Below are positions 45,620 through 54,760 of a DNA stretch of 64,000 nt, piece by piece (positions within the stretch are counted from its first letter, which is position 1; every line of letters starts with the position of its first letter). The position numbers and the translations under genes are program-made. The notes under the pieces are model-generated. The model was given only the letters and a program-made list of their open reading frames with translations. It did no database searches and was not told where the DNA came from. Location of the stretch: the NCBI RefSeq assembly GCF_018599245.1, contig NZ_JAHEVJ010000006.1:186001-250000 (forward strand). The letters run 5' to 3'. Source of the stretch: Aliiroseovarius lamellibrachiae. GTDB lineage: Bacteria; Pseudomonadota; Alphaproteobacteria; Rhodobacterales; Rhodobacteraceae.

Positions 45620-46627
45620 CTAGGCGTTTAGCTGTGTCTGGGCCTCAAGCCGGTCTTTGGGAAATGGTACCATACAGCGGTTTTCGTCGTCATAAAGTTT
45701 CCACCGCAGACACTTAATCCCATCGATAAAACCGATCTTTTCAGAGGTGATCAGCCCGCGCGCCTCAAGGTCATCGTAGGCGGCTTTGATTTTATAGCCG
45801 GGGATTTTGGCATTCAGATGGTGCAGATCGTGATAGGCAATATTCATCATCGCAAGATCAAACAGGCGCCCCCAATCCAGCACGGATGACCCTTCCAAAG
45901 CGGCAGTTTCCATATCAAGCTCTGGCTTTACCCCCCAATGCACATGCTCAAAATTATGCAGCACATAGGGGATCAACCCGCCAAACACACAGGCGATATA
46001 GATTGAACCAACCCAGACCGCGATCCCGGCCCAACCTGCGATGGCCCAAACAGATGTTGCAAGTCCGGTCAACAGCACATTGTGCAACACCAGATCCCAG
46101 ATGCCGGTCTTTAACCCATAAAACGGCATGCGGCGCAGGATCCCATACAGAATGAATGGGCCAACAATGATCAGGATAAAGGGGCTGCGGTACAGACGAT
46201 ATTTGGCGCGTATAAGGCACGGTGCGTCGGCCCATTCTTTCACGGTCATGACATAGATTTCAAAGGTATCGCGCCGCTCAAGATCTGCCACATGCGCGTG
46301 GTGTTGGTTGTGCTTGAACCGCGTCGCTTGATAAGGCGTCAGGGCAATGGGCGACACCAATGTGCCAACAATGTCGTTCAAACGGCGACTGGTGAAAAAG
46401 GCGCGGTGCAAGCAATCATGCTGAATAATGTAAATCCGCAACCCCATCGCGGCGGCGAAAATCATTGCGGGAAACAGGATCCAAGGGGCACCGATTGAGA
46501 AAAGTGCGGTGAGCAAGCCAACCAGATAGAGAAGAAAAGTTAGGCCAAGTTCGAGCCATGCTCGTCTGTTGTTGGCGCTGGCGTAGTGTCGTGAAACAGC
46601 TCGAATTCCAGTGCCCTCTGCCCCCAT
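45620..46627 (-). CDS. Membrane fatty acid desaturase
   Basis: Integral membrane di-iron desaturase of 335 residues. Three histidine boxes are present: HDCLH, HNQHH and HDLHH, with a further HNFEH. Four or more membrane helices surround them. The ATG at 46627 is chosen because GGGAGGG is correctly spaced before it; an ATG five codons upstream lies inside that ribosome site. The acyl target is unknown. An inverted repeat lies 53 bases upstream of the start. Confidence 0.85.
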   Translation of the reverse strand: MGAEGTGIRAVSRHYASANNRRAWLELGLTFLLYLVGLLTALFSIGAPWILFPAMIFAAAMGLRIYIIQHDCLHRAFFTSRRLNDIVGTLVSPIALTPYQATRFKHNQHHAHVADLERRDTFEIYVMTVKEWADAPCLIRAKYRLYRSPFILIIVGPFILYGILRRMPFYGLKTGIWDLVLHNVLLTGLATSVWAIAGWAGIAVWVGSIYIACVFGGLIPYVLHNFEHVHWGVKPELDMETAALEGSSVLDWGRLFDLAMMNIAYHDLHHLNAKIPGYKIKAAYDDLEARGLITSEKIGFIDGIKCLRWKLYDDENRCMVPFPKDRLEAQTQLNA

Positions 46628-46679
46628 ACCGATCCCTCCCATTCCGCGCCTTTTTGTCGTTAATATAGGTTAACAACCG

Positions 46680-46740
46680 GATTGAATTTCAATCAAGCCT
46701 GTTGAGCCTGTGTTGGTTGACGGCTTCGCCTGGGGTCAAC
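46680..46740. promoter_or_regulatory. Two inverted repeats between desaturase and hydantoinase genes
   Basis: GATTGA-ATT-TCAATC (46680-46694) is a perfect palindrome around a 3-base centre. GTTGAC (46716-46721) and GTCAAC (46735-46740) form a second, wider one. Both lie in the divergent control region and are candidate operators. Confidence 0.35.
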
Positions 46741-46859
46741 GCCCCCCGCGCTTTTGACATCCCTTGTAAACGAGGCCAAAAACGACGCGCGATGTCGAAA
46801 TTGATCAGACAAGTGGGGCGTGGTGTCTGTATTTGGGTCGGGCGCGCGAGGAGGATTTT

Positions 46860-48863
46860 ATGACACTTTCCCTAGGGGTTGATACGGGCGGCACCTATAC
46901 AGATGCTGTTCTGATCCAAGATGAGAAAACGGTGGTGGCGACGGCCAAGTCACTGACAACACGCCATGATCTTGCCGAAGGCATTGGCAAGGCGGTTGAG
47001 GCCGTGTTGCGCGATGCGAAGGTGGATCCAGACCAGATTACGCTTGCGTCCTTGTCGACCACCTTGGCCACCAATGCGTTGATCGAGGGGCAAGGCGAAC
47101 GCGTGGGTCTGGTGTTGGTTGGCTTTAACGAGGCGGATATGAAACGCCACGGGTTGACCGATGTGATGGCAGGGGATCCCTATGTTCTGATTGATGGCGG
47201 GCACAATCACGCAGGCAACGAGGCGCATCCGCTGGACGAAAAAAGCCTGCGAGATTGGTTAACATTGCAGGCCTCAGACGTTTCAGGCTTTGCGGTTGCT
47301 GCGCAATTCGCCACCCGAAACACCGCGCATGAAAAGCGCGTGTCGGATATGATCCACGCGCAGTGTGAAAAACCGATCAGTTGTTCACATCATCTGTCGT
47401 CAAAGCTGAATGGCCCCAAGCGGGCGCTGACAGCGATCTTAAACGCGCGGCTGATTGGGATGATTGACCGTCTGATCACACGCGCACAGATCCGATTGAC
47501 TGAGCTGGGCATCCACGCCCCTTTGATGGTTGTGCGCGGGGACGGGGCGTTGATCTCGGCGGAATTTGCACTGGAACGCCCGATTGAAACCATCTTAAGC
47601 GGCCCGGCGGCAAGCATCGTTGGCGCGCGTTGGATGACCGGGGCGGCGGACGCTTTGGTCAGCGATATTGGCGGCACCACGACGGATGTTGCGGTGCTGC
47701 GCGATGGCCGTCCAGCCATTGATCCCGAAGGCGCGCGGGTTGGCCCGTTTCGCACAATGGTCGAGGCGGTGGCGATGCGCACGTCGGGTTTGGGCGGTGA
47801 CAGCGAGGCGCATTTCTTGTCCGAAGGGCTGCAAAGTTCGGTCTCACTTGGTCCGCGCCGCGTTTTACCCGTGTCCTTGATCGCGATGGAGGCGCCAGAT
47901 CTGGTGCATGAGGTGCTGGAAAAGCAACTGCGCAGCACAACATTAACCGAACATTTTGCGCGTTTTGTCCGTGCCGTTTCAGGCGCGCATCGCTCTGGAT
48001 TGCCACCTCGTGACAGCGCGCTGTTGGAACGGATTGGGGATCAGATTCACCCCTTGGGGGATGTCTTGGAAAACCGGCTGGAATATAACGCGCTGCGCCG
48101 TTTGGTGGATCGCGGTTTGGTGCAGGTGTCTGGCGTGACGCCCTCGGATGCCAGCCATGTTTTGGGAAATGCGGATGCTTGGGACGCGAAAGCCGCACAT
48201 ATGGCGCTGGAACTTTTCAGCCGTCAGCGTACCGGCGCCGGCAAGCGGTTTTCTGATACTGCTGAAGAGGTTGCGCAGGTTATCGTGGATCAGTTGACCC
48301 AGCAAACATCACTTGCGCTTTTGGAAACGGCTTTCGGAGAAGAGGCGGATGGCTTCGGTCTGCCCGCAGCAGATTTGGCCCGCCATGTCCTGACCCAACG
48401 AGGGCTCAGCCGTCACCGCGGGTTGGTCAAACTGGATGCCGGGTTAAACCTGCCGGTCGTGGGCTTGGGGGCATCGGCACCCACCTATTACCCCGCAGTT
48501 GGCGCGCGGCTGCAGTGTGAGATGATCTTGCCGGAACATGCCGGGGTTGCCAACGCCATTGGGGCGGTGGTTGGTCGGGTTACGATACGTGAGACAGGCA
48601 CCATCACCAGCCCATCTGAAGGGACGTTCCGGGTGCATCTCGCCACTGGCCCCGAGGATTTCCGCAGCTCGGAAGACGCCTTGTTGCGCCTTGAAGAGGT
48701 GTTGAAGTCGAGGGCGCAGAACGCGGCGATTGTGGCCGGGGCCGAGGGGGTTCGTGTGGTCGTACAGCGTGACATCCGCACCGCCACAATCGAGGGACAA
48801 GACGTGTTTATTGATGCGGAAGTGATTGCCGAAGCCTCAGGTCGCCCGCGCATTGCCTTGTAA
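46860..48863 (+). CDS. Hydantoinase/oxoprolinase family protein (HyuA-like)
   Basis: ATP-dependent amidohydrolase subunit of 667 residues. N-terminal phosphate loop GVDTGGTYTDAVLI and the central SDIGGTTTDVAVL define the HyuA fold; LILPEHAGVANAIG-like sequence occurs near the C-terminus. The ATG at 46860 has AGGAGG five bases upstream. The usual partner HyuB is not adjacent, so either it lies elsewhere or this is a stand-alone member. The substrate (hydantoin, 5-oxoproline or other) is undetermined. Confidence 0.83.
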   Translation: MTLSLGVDTGGTYTDAVLIQDEKTVVATAKSLTTRHDLAEGIGKAVEAVLRDAKVDPDQITLASLSTTLATNALIEGQGERVGLVLVGFNEADMKRHGLTDVMAGDPYVLIDGGHNHAGNEAHPLDEKSLRDWLTLQASDVSGFAVAAQFATRNTAHEKRVSDMIHAQCEKPISCSHHLSSKLNGPKRALTAILNARLIGMIDRLITRAQIRLTELGIHAPLMVVRGDGALISAEFALERPIETILSGPAASIVGARWMTGAADALVSDIGGTTTDVAVLRDGRPAIDPEGARVGPFRTMVEAVAMRTSGLGGDSEAHFLSEGLQSSVSLGPRRVLPVSLIAMEAPDLVHEVLEKQLRSTTLTEHFARFVRAVSGAHRSGLPPRDSALLERIGDQIHPLGDVLENRLEYNALRRLVDRGLVQVSGVTPSDASHVLGNADAWDAKAAHMALELFSRQRTGAGKRFSDTAEEVAQVIVDQLTQQTSLALLETAFGEEADGFGLPAADLARHVLTQRGLSRHRGLVKLDAGLNLPVVGLGASAPTYYPAVGARLQCEMILPEHAGVANAIGAVVGRVTIRETGTITSPSEGTFRVHLATGPEDFRSSEDALLRLEEVLKSRAQNAAIVAGAEGVRVVVQRDIRTATIEGQDVFIDAEVIAEASGRPRIAL

Positions 48864-49006
48864 CAATACCGCTAAAACCGGCCAGTTTGGTGCAAGGTGA
48901 AAACGGGGGCAGCGAAAGCCGCTTGAATGTCTGAAATGCAAGCCGTGTAGACGTTTTTGGGTATGCTGTCGCTTTGGTAAAAATGCTTGGTTGCCTTGTG
49001 CGGGTT

Positions 49007-49033
49007 GGACAAATTGTCCATATCGCATATGCG
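49007..49033. promoter_or_regulatory. Two palindromes upstream of the tungstate operon
   Basis: GGACAA-A-TTGTCC (49007-49019) and CGCATATGCG (49024-49033) are perfect palindromes 4 bases apart, about 110 bases upstream of tupB. Nothing like a ModE box is obvious. They may be operators of tupBCA. Confidence 0.35.
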
Positions 49034-49138
49034 TCAGAAAAGCGGTGTTTTCCCGTTGGCTAAGGTCCGGTCGGCCCGTTTTATTGAATTTTTGACCGCG
49101 TGGCGCAACATGCGCGTCGGGTGAATAAGGGAGGGAGC

Positions 49139-49843
49139 ATGTCAGATTTATTAAGCGGCATGTCTCAGGCCTTCTGGATGTTGCTGACTTTGGATGCGGA
49201 TTTGGTGGAAATCACGTTGCGGTCGTTGCGCGTGACGCTGACCGCTTTGGTGATTGCCTCCGTTGTTGCGCTGCCGCTCGGGGCGTTGCTGGCTGTGCGC
49301 CGATTTCGCGCGCGCCGCTTGACGATCGCAATGCTCAACGCGTTGATGGGCCTGCCCCCGGTCGTCGTCGGGCTTGTGGTCTATGTGTTTCTCAGTCGCT
49401 CTGGCCCGTTGGGGGTTATGGGGCTTTTGTTCACACCAACTGCCATGGTGATCGCTCAGGTGATCATTATCGTGCCGCTGATTGCCTCTATTGCCCATCA
49501 GGCTTTGCGCGAATTGTGGTCGGATTATCACGACCTTCTGATTTCCCTGAATACGACCCAATTCCAGCGGGTACAGGCCCTTATTTGGGACGGGCGGCGT
49601 GCGTTATTAACCGCCGCGCTGGCAGGGTTTGGACGCGCAATTGGCGAGGTTGGCGCGATCATGGTGGTTGGGGGGAATATCGACCACCACACCCGCGTGT
49701 TGACCACCGCAATCGCACTTGAAACGGGCAAAGGGGACTTTGCTCTCGCGCTGGGCCTTGGCTTTGTGCTGATCTTCATGGCCATTGCCGTTAATCTTGC
49801 AATCCACGTCATAGGTCGCACAGAGCGGGAGGGCCGGTGGTGA
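49139..49843 (+). CDS. tupB: Tungstate ABC transporter permease
   Basis: Permease of 234 residues with about five to six membrane helices. The ABC contact loop is AALAGFGRAIGEVGAIMVVGG, and the opening SLRVTLTALVIASVVALPLG is typical of tungstate/molybdate permeases. ATG with GGGAGGG upstream. The stop overlaps the tupC start. TupA downstream defines the substrate as an oxyanion, most likely tungstate. Confidence 0.85.
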   Translation: MSDLLSGMSQAFWMLLTLDADLVEITLRSLRVTLTALVIASVVALPLGALLAVRRFRARRLTIAMLNALMGLPPVVVGLVVYVFLSRSGPLGVMGLLFTPTAMVIAQVIIIVPLIASIAHQALRELWSDYHDLLISLNTTQFQRVQALIWDGRRALLTAALAGFGRAIGEVGAIMVVGGNIDHHTRVLTTAIALETGKGDFALALGLGFVLIFMAIAVNLAIHVIGRTEREGRW

Positions 49844-50553
49844 GCAATCTTTTTCCCGTTGTCTTGTCAGGCGCAACGCTGCGCCGTGGCCAAAAAGCGC
49901 TGATCGGCCCCGTGGATCTGACCCTGCAGGCGGACGGGGTCACGGTTGTCATTGGCCCAAATGGCGCCGGAAAAACATCTTTTCTACGGATGCTCCACGG
50001 CATTGCCCGCCTTGGCGCGGGTTCGATCACATGGTCTTGTGATCCGTTGGAGGCCCGCCAAAAACAAGCCTTTGTGTTTCAGCATCCGGTGATGATGCGT
50101 CGTTCGGTGCTGGGCAATTTGATCTATCCGCTGAGGTTGGCGAAAATGGCGCGGCCCAAGGCGCGTGCGCTTGCAATCAAGGCGGCCCAGGATATTGGGT
50201 TGGGGGACGCCTTGGATCGTCCGGCACCGTTTTTGTCTGGCGGCGAGCGTCAAAAACTTGCCTTGGCCCGCGCGTTGATCACGAAACCGGATTTGCTGTT
50301 TCTGGACGAACCCTGCGCCTCGCTGGATGGTCGCGCGACGCGTGAAATCGAAGAGATCCTGACCCGCGCCGCCACGGCGGGTACACGGTTGATCATGTCG
50401 ACCCACGATATGGGGCAGGCCCGCCGCCTGGCCACGGAAACCTTGTTTCTTCTAAACGGAAACATCCACGAATATGGCCCAGCATCAACGTTTTTTGAGA
50501 GGCCTAAAACGGCACAGGCCTGTGCCTTTTTAAAAGGAGATATCGTCGAATGA
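49840..50553 (+). CDS. tupC: Tungstate ABC transporter ATPase
   Basis: ATPase of about 237 residues. Walker A GPNGAGKTSFLR, signature LSGGERQKLALARAL, Walker B LLFLDEPCASLD and switch STHDMGQARR are intact. I chose the GTG that overlaps the tupB stop (GTGA) with GGGAGGG five bases upstream; another GTG lies one codon earlier. The stop overlaps the tupA start. Confidence 0.87.
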   Translation: MSNLFPVVLSGATLRRGQKALIGPVDLTLQADGVTVVIGPNGAGKTSFLRMLHGIARLGAGSITWSCDPLEARQKQAFVFQHPVMMRRSVLGNLIYPLRLAKMARPKARALAIKAAQDIGLGDALDRPAPFLSGGERQKLALARALITKPDLLFLDEPCASLDGRATREIEEILTRAATAGTRLIMSTHDMGQARRLATETLFLLNGNIHEYGPASTFFERPKTAQACAFLKGDIVE

Positions 50554-51344
50554 AACGGGTCTTGTGCGGGCTTTTCGCCTCGGTTCTTTTGTCAGGTGTG
50601 GCTGTTGCGGATGAGATGAGAATGGCCGTGACCACATCTTTTCACAACTCTGGCTTGGCCGACATTCTGTTGCCGCAGATTAAGGCGGATACGGGCATTG
50701 ATGTGCAGCTGTTGGTGGTGGGCACCGGGCAGGCGATAAAGCTGGGCGAGGCGGGTGATGTGGATGCGATCCTGGTGCATTCCAAAAAGGCTGAACAAAA
50801 GTTTCTCAAAGGGGGTTTTGGCACCCATCGCCGTGAGATCATGTATAATGATTTTGTGTTTATCGGCCCAAAATCAGACAGTGCCAAATTGGCTGACGCC
50901 AACAGCGCGGCTGCGGCTCTTAAGGCGATCGCAGACACCCAATCCCCTTTTGTCAGTCGCGGCGATGACAGCGGCACCCACAAGAAAGAACTGTCGTTGT
51001 GGGCAAGTGCTGATGTGACGCCAGACGGGGATTGGTACAAAGCGGTGGGGGCCGGGATGGGGGCCGCACTTAATACCGCCGCCGGGATGAACGCCTATAT
51101 CATGTCTGATCGCGCAAGCTGGCTGAATTTTGGCAATAAGGGCGATCTGGCGTTGGTCTATTCCGGGGATCCGGTTTTGTTCAATCAATATGCGTTTCTG
51201 CCCGTAAACCCAGATGTGCACCCTCATGTCAGGGCTGATCTGGCCGCAAAGTTAGAGGCGTGGTTGGTGTCGGACACAGCCAAAGATTTGATCAATGCCT
51301 ATAAGATCAACGGCGAAACCCTGTTTGTGTTTAACGCGGAATAA
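50550..51344 (+). CDS. tupA: Tungstate-binding periplasmic protein
   Basis: Periplasmic binding protein of 264 residues with a Sec signal (LCGLFASVLLSGVAVA). The oxyanion motif VTTSFHNSGL is close to the TTTS of TupA, and SRGDDSGTHKKE and AYIMSDRASWL are family segments. It is last in tupBCA, with an ATGA overlap. Tungstate rather than molybdate is inferred from the TupA family; it would serve a tungsten or molybdenum enzyme outside this window. Confidence 0.87.
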   Translation: MKRVLCGLFASVLLSGVAVADEMRMAVTTSFHNSGLADILLPQIKADTGIDVQLLVVGTGQAIKLGEAGDVDAILVHSKKAEQKFLKGGFGTHRREIMYNDFVFIGPKSDSAKLADANSAAAALKAIADTQSPFVSRGDDSGTHKKELSLWASADVTPDGDWYKAVGAGMGAALNTAAGMNAYIMSDRASWLNFGNKGDLALVYSGDPVLFNQYAFLPVNPDVHPHVRADLAAKLEAWLVSDTAKDLINAYKINGETLFVFNAE

Positions 51345-51483
51345 AAGGTTTTGCGTGCATCCCGGGGGGCGCCCAGCCGTCTTGCACAAGAAAACGCAAC
51401 ATAGATTTCACACTTGCGCCAAGATGTTTCACCTCTCGCTCTTGACGCTCTGAACAGTATGAAATATGTGATGAATTCACTGG

Positions 51484-51557
51484 GCGGGCGTTGTGTAGTG
51501 GTAAGACCTTAGCCTTCCAAGCTAATGACGCGGGTTCGATTCCCGCCGCCCGCTCCA
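51484..51557 (+). tRNA. tRNA-Gly (TCC anticodon)
   Basis: 74 nt including CCA. Acceptor GCGGGCG / CGCCCGC, anticodon stem TTAGC / GCTAA around CTTCCAA (anticodon TCC), T-arm GCGGG TTCGATT CCCGC. It lies 139 bases after tupA. Confidence 0.95.
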
Positions 51558-51636
51558 GATTTTCTCTTTTTCGTGAAATGAACTCTCACCCCTTTTGGGG
51601 AAGGTGTTTTGACGACGTTGGTTTGGGCGATTTGTA

Positions 51637-51672
51637 CAAAAAAACCGCCCATCAGACAGGTCCAATGGGCGG
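51637..51672 (-). terminator. Terminator of the RND efflux operon
   Basis: Stem CCGCCCAT / ATGGGCGG with a 12-base loop; on the minus strand seven T residues follow. It lies 26 bases after the RND pump stop. Confidence 0.85.
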
Positions 51673-51697
51673 CATTTATCGTTCAATTTTGCTGATA

Positions 51698-54600
51698 TCA
51701 CGCGGCTTTTGCGGCCCTTTCGCGTGTTTCTTCACGCTTGAAAAACACGTAATACAGCACTGGCGCTGCCACCAGCGTGAGCAGTGACGCAAAGGCCAGC
51801 CCGCCCATGATCGTCACCGACATCGACACGAAAAACGCATCTGACAAAAGTGGGATCATACCAAGGATCGTGGTGATCGCGGCCAATGCAACGGGACGTA
51901 CCCGCGAGGCGGACGCATCAATAATGGCCTTGCGCAATTCGACACCTTCTTCGCGCACAAGGTCGATCTCTTCGACCAGGACAATGCCGTTTTTGATCAG
52001 CATGCCCGACAGGCTGAGCAAGCCAAGAAGCGCGGTGAAGGTAAAGGGCAGGCCGGTGCCAAGCAGGCCAATCACCACACCGTTCACCGACATTGGCACC
52101 AACAGCCAGATAATCAGCGGTTGGCGCACCGCATTGAACAGCAGGATTGAGATCATGACCATGACCAACAAACTGACAGGAAGTTGCTTGCCCAAGCTTG
52201 CATTGGCCTCGGACGAGCTTTCAAATTCGCCGCCCCACTCCATTGAATAACCCGGTGGCAGGTCCATTGCCTCAACAGCCGCGCGGACTTCGGAATGCAC
52301 AAATGCCGCGGTCTTATCCGCCGGGATCGAGGCCCCAACCGCGATGGTTGGCACGCGGTTCCAACGTTTGAACAGCGTGTTTTCGACCGTGTAATCAAAG
52401 CCATCTGTGACTTGCTCAATTGGCATTTGATGACCGGAAATAGGCGAGTAAATCAGCTGATCATTCAGGCTATAGCTCCGATCGCGCGGGCTGCGCAAAA
52501 TAATGGGAATTTGTCGTTCCCGTTCACGGTATACACCCGCCCGGATCCCATCCGTTGAGAACAAAAGGCTGCTGGCAATCGCATCACGCGTAATGCCGGC
52601 GGACTGGGCGCGGTTGGTGGCGTGAATCGGCACAACCGACAATTCCTGTTCGCGCCAATCGGCTTGAATGTTGATCAGGTTGTCAGAGGCCCCCTTCATA
52701 ACCGCACTAACGTCATCCGCCAATTGCCGCAGCACTTTTGGGTCGCTGCCCGACAGGCGCACCTGAATGGGCGTTCCGCTTGGCGGACCAAACACCAACC
52801 GTTCGACCCGGAAATCCGCCTCGGGGAAGCTTTCGGCCCCGAAGGCCTCCAGCCGTTTGCGCAGCGCCGGAATTTCGTCGATGGTTTCGGTTCGGATGAT
52901 CAGGTGGCCATACGCAGGATTGGCTTGCCCCGCATCATAGGTCAGCATGAAACGTGTGGCGCCTTGGCCCGCATAGGCCGCGACAGACACCACCTCTTCC
53001 TGGTCCAACAACCAGCTTTCCATGACCTTCAGATCGTCCGAAGTTTTGGTGATCGGCGTGCCTTGTGGCAGCTGATACCTGACAAAAAACAGCGGTGTGT
53101 TTGAGTTCGGGAAGAACTGTTGCTTCACCGATGCGAAGCCCCCAAAACATGCCACAGTGATGGCGATCATCCCGGCAATCACCGGCCAGCGCAGGGTCAG
53201 TGCCCAATCCAGCATCTTTTTGTAGAACACAAAGAAACGCCCGGAATAGGCATCTTCTGCGGACTGGTTGTCCAGCTTAAACAGGTGATGTCCCAGGAAC
53301 GGGGTGACCGTCAGCGCCAAGACCCAGCTGAGCATCAGGGAAATACCAATCACGGCAAACAGCGAGAAAAGAAACTCGCCGGTGCTGTCGGGTGACAGGC
53401 CGATCCCCGCAAAGGCCATGATCCCAATGACCGTCGCCCCCAACAGTGGGATTTGGGTTTTCTTCGCCGCGTCATCCGCTGCCTGTCGCGAGTTGCGCCC
53501 GCGCAGCATCGAGATTTGCATCCCTTCCGCCACAACAATGGCGTTGTCCACCAGCATCCCCATCGCAATGATCAGGGCACCCAGCGAAATCCGCTCCATC
53601 TCAATCGAGAAGAGCCACATGAACAAAAGCGTGCCCACAACAGTCAGCAAGAGCGTGGTGCCGATCACAATCGCAGCGCGCCACCCCATGAACAGGCCAA
53701 GCACGATAATCACGATGCCCACCGACATGGCGAGGTTGATCAGAAAGTCATTGGAGGCTTTTTCAACAACGATGTGCTGTTGATAGATCGGCTGAAGCTC
53801 CACCCCATACGGAATGACTTGTGAAAGCTCCGTAAGGCGATCGTCAACCCGATGACCCACTTTGACAATGTCTTCGGTTTCCAGACCCGCAATCGCAAGG
53901 GTAAAGGCATCTTGGCCATTATAGCGGATGATCTGGCTTGGGTTTTCCACGCGCGCGCGGGTCACAGAGGCAAAATCCACAAGGTTCAACAGGTTGCCAT
54001 TCAACCCAACACTCAGTTCGGCAATGGCGGATACGGTGTCGGATCCTTCGGGTGCCTCGATCTGCACACGGCTTTCGCCAGCAGCGATTTCACCGGCAGA
54101 GACGACCGAGTTCGCAGTCGACAGTGCGTTGGCGATGGCATTTGGTGGAATACCCTGATTGACGGTGAGCGTGAGGTCAGGTTCGATAAAGATCGCCTCT
54201 TCGGGAAGACCCATCAGATCGACATCCGCAACCCCGTCCACAACCAACAACTCTCGGCGCAGGAAGGTGCCAAGATCGTGCAATTCAGCGTCTGTGAAAC
54301 CGGGGGCTGTGACGGCATAATACAGACCAAACACATCCCCAAAACTGTCATTCACCATTGGCGTTTGAACGCCCTGTGGCAGGTTGCGCGCGGCATCCCG
54401 CACCCGGGCGCGCAGACGGGTCCAAATGGCCGGCAACGCTTCGGCGGGATAGGTTGATTTGATCTCGACATCGATTCTGGATTGGCCGGGTTGGTTGATC
54501 GATGTGATCTTTTTGATCTCTTCCATCTTTTGGATGGCGCTTTCCAGCGGCTCTGACACTTCGGTCGCCACCTGTTCAGCAGAGGCACCGGGATATTGTG

Positions 54601-54748
54601 TGATCACCACGGATTGTTTGATGGTAAAGGCCGGATCTTCTAATCGACCCAGATTGAAAAAGCCCCAGATGCCGCCCAGCAGCATTGTGAGGATCAAAAG
54701 CCATGTATAAAGCGGCTTTTCGATGGACGCGCGTGCGATATTCACCAT
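51698..54748 (-). CDS. RND-family efflux transporter, inner-membrane pump
   Basis: AcrB/MexB-type proton-driven pump of 1016 residues, 12 membrane helices and two large periplasmic loops. Family segments include NLGRLEDPAFTIKQ and YPGASAEQVATEVSEPLE near the N-terminus, helix 4 GMLVDNAIVVAEGM with the proton-relay aspartate, and TVTPFLGHHLF. Substrates are not predictable; this subgroup includes multidrug exporters. It is the third gene of the marR-MFP-RND operon, 12 bases after the adaptor. No outer-membrane TolC-type gene is adjacent. Confidence 0.92.
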   Translation of the reverse strand: MVNIARASIEKPLYTWLLILTMLLGGIWGFFNLGRLEDPAFTIKQSVVITQYPGASAEQVATEVSEPLESAIQKMEEIKKITSINQPGQSRIDVEIKSTYPAEALPAIWTRLRARVRDAARNLPQGVQTPMVNDSFGDVFGLYYAVTAPGFTDAELHDLGTFLRRELLVVDGVADVDLMGLPEEAIFIEPDLTLTVNQGIPPNAIANALSTANSVVSAGEIAAGESRVQIEAPEGSDTVSAIAELSVGLNGNLLNLVDFASVTRARVENPSQIIRYNGQDAFTLAIAGLETEDIVKVGHRVDDRLTELSQVIPYGVELQPIYQQHIVVEKASNDFLINLAMSVGIVIIVLGLFMGWRAAIVIGTTLLLTVVGTLLFMWLFSIEMERISLGALIIAMGMLVDNAIVVAEGMQISMLRGRNSRQAADDAAKKTQIPLLGATVIGIMAFAGIGLSPDSTGEFLFSLFAVIGISLMLSWVLALTVTPFLGHHLFKLDNQSAEDAYSGRFFVFYKKMLDWALTLRWPVIAGMIAITVACFGGFASVKQQFFPNSNTPLFFVRYQLPQGTPITKTSDDLKVMESWLLDQEEVVSVAAYAGQGATRFMLTYDAGQANPAYGHLIIRTETIDEIPALRKRLEAFGAESFPEADFRVERLVFGPPSGTPIQVRLSGSDPKVLRQLADDVSAVMKGASDNLINIQADWREQELSVVPIHATNRAQSAGITRDAIASSLLFSTDGIRAGVYRERERQIPIILRSPRDRSYSLNDQLIYSPISGHQMPIEQVTDGFDYTVENTLFKRWNRVPTIAVGASIPADKTAAFVHSEVRAAVEAMDLPPGYSMEWGGEFESSSEANASLGKQLPVSLLVMVMISILLFNAVRQPLIIWLLVPMSVNGVVIGLLGTGLPFTFTALLGLLSLSGMLIKNGIVLVEEIDLVREEGVELRKAIIDASASRVRPVALAAITTILGMIPLLSDAFFVSMSVTIMGGLAFASLLTLVAAPVLYYVFFKREETRERAAKAA

Positions 54749-54760
54749 TGGAAAACGCTC

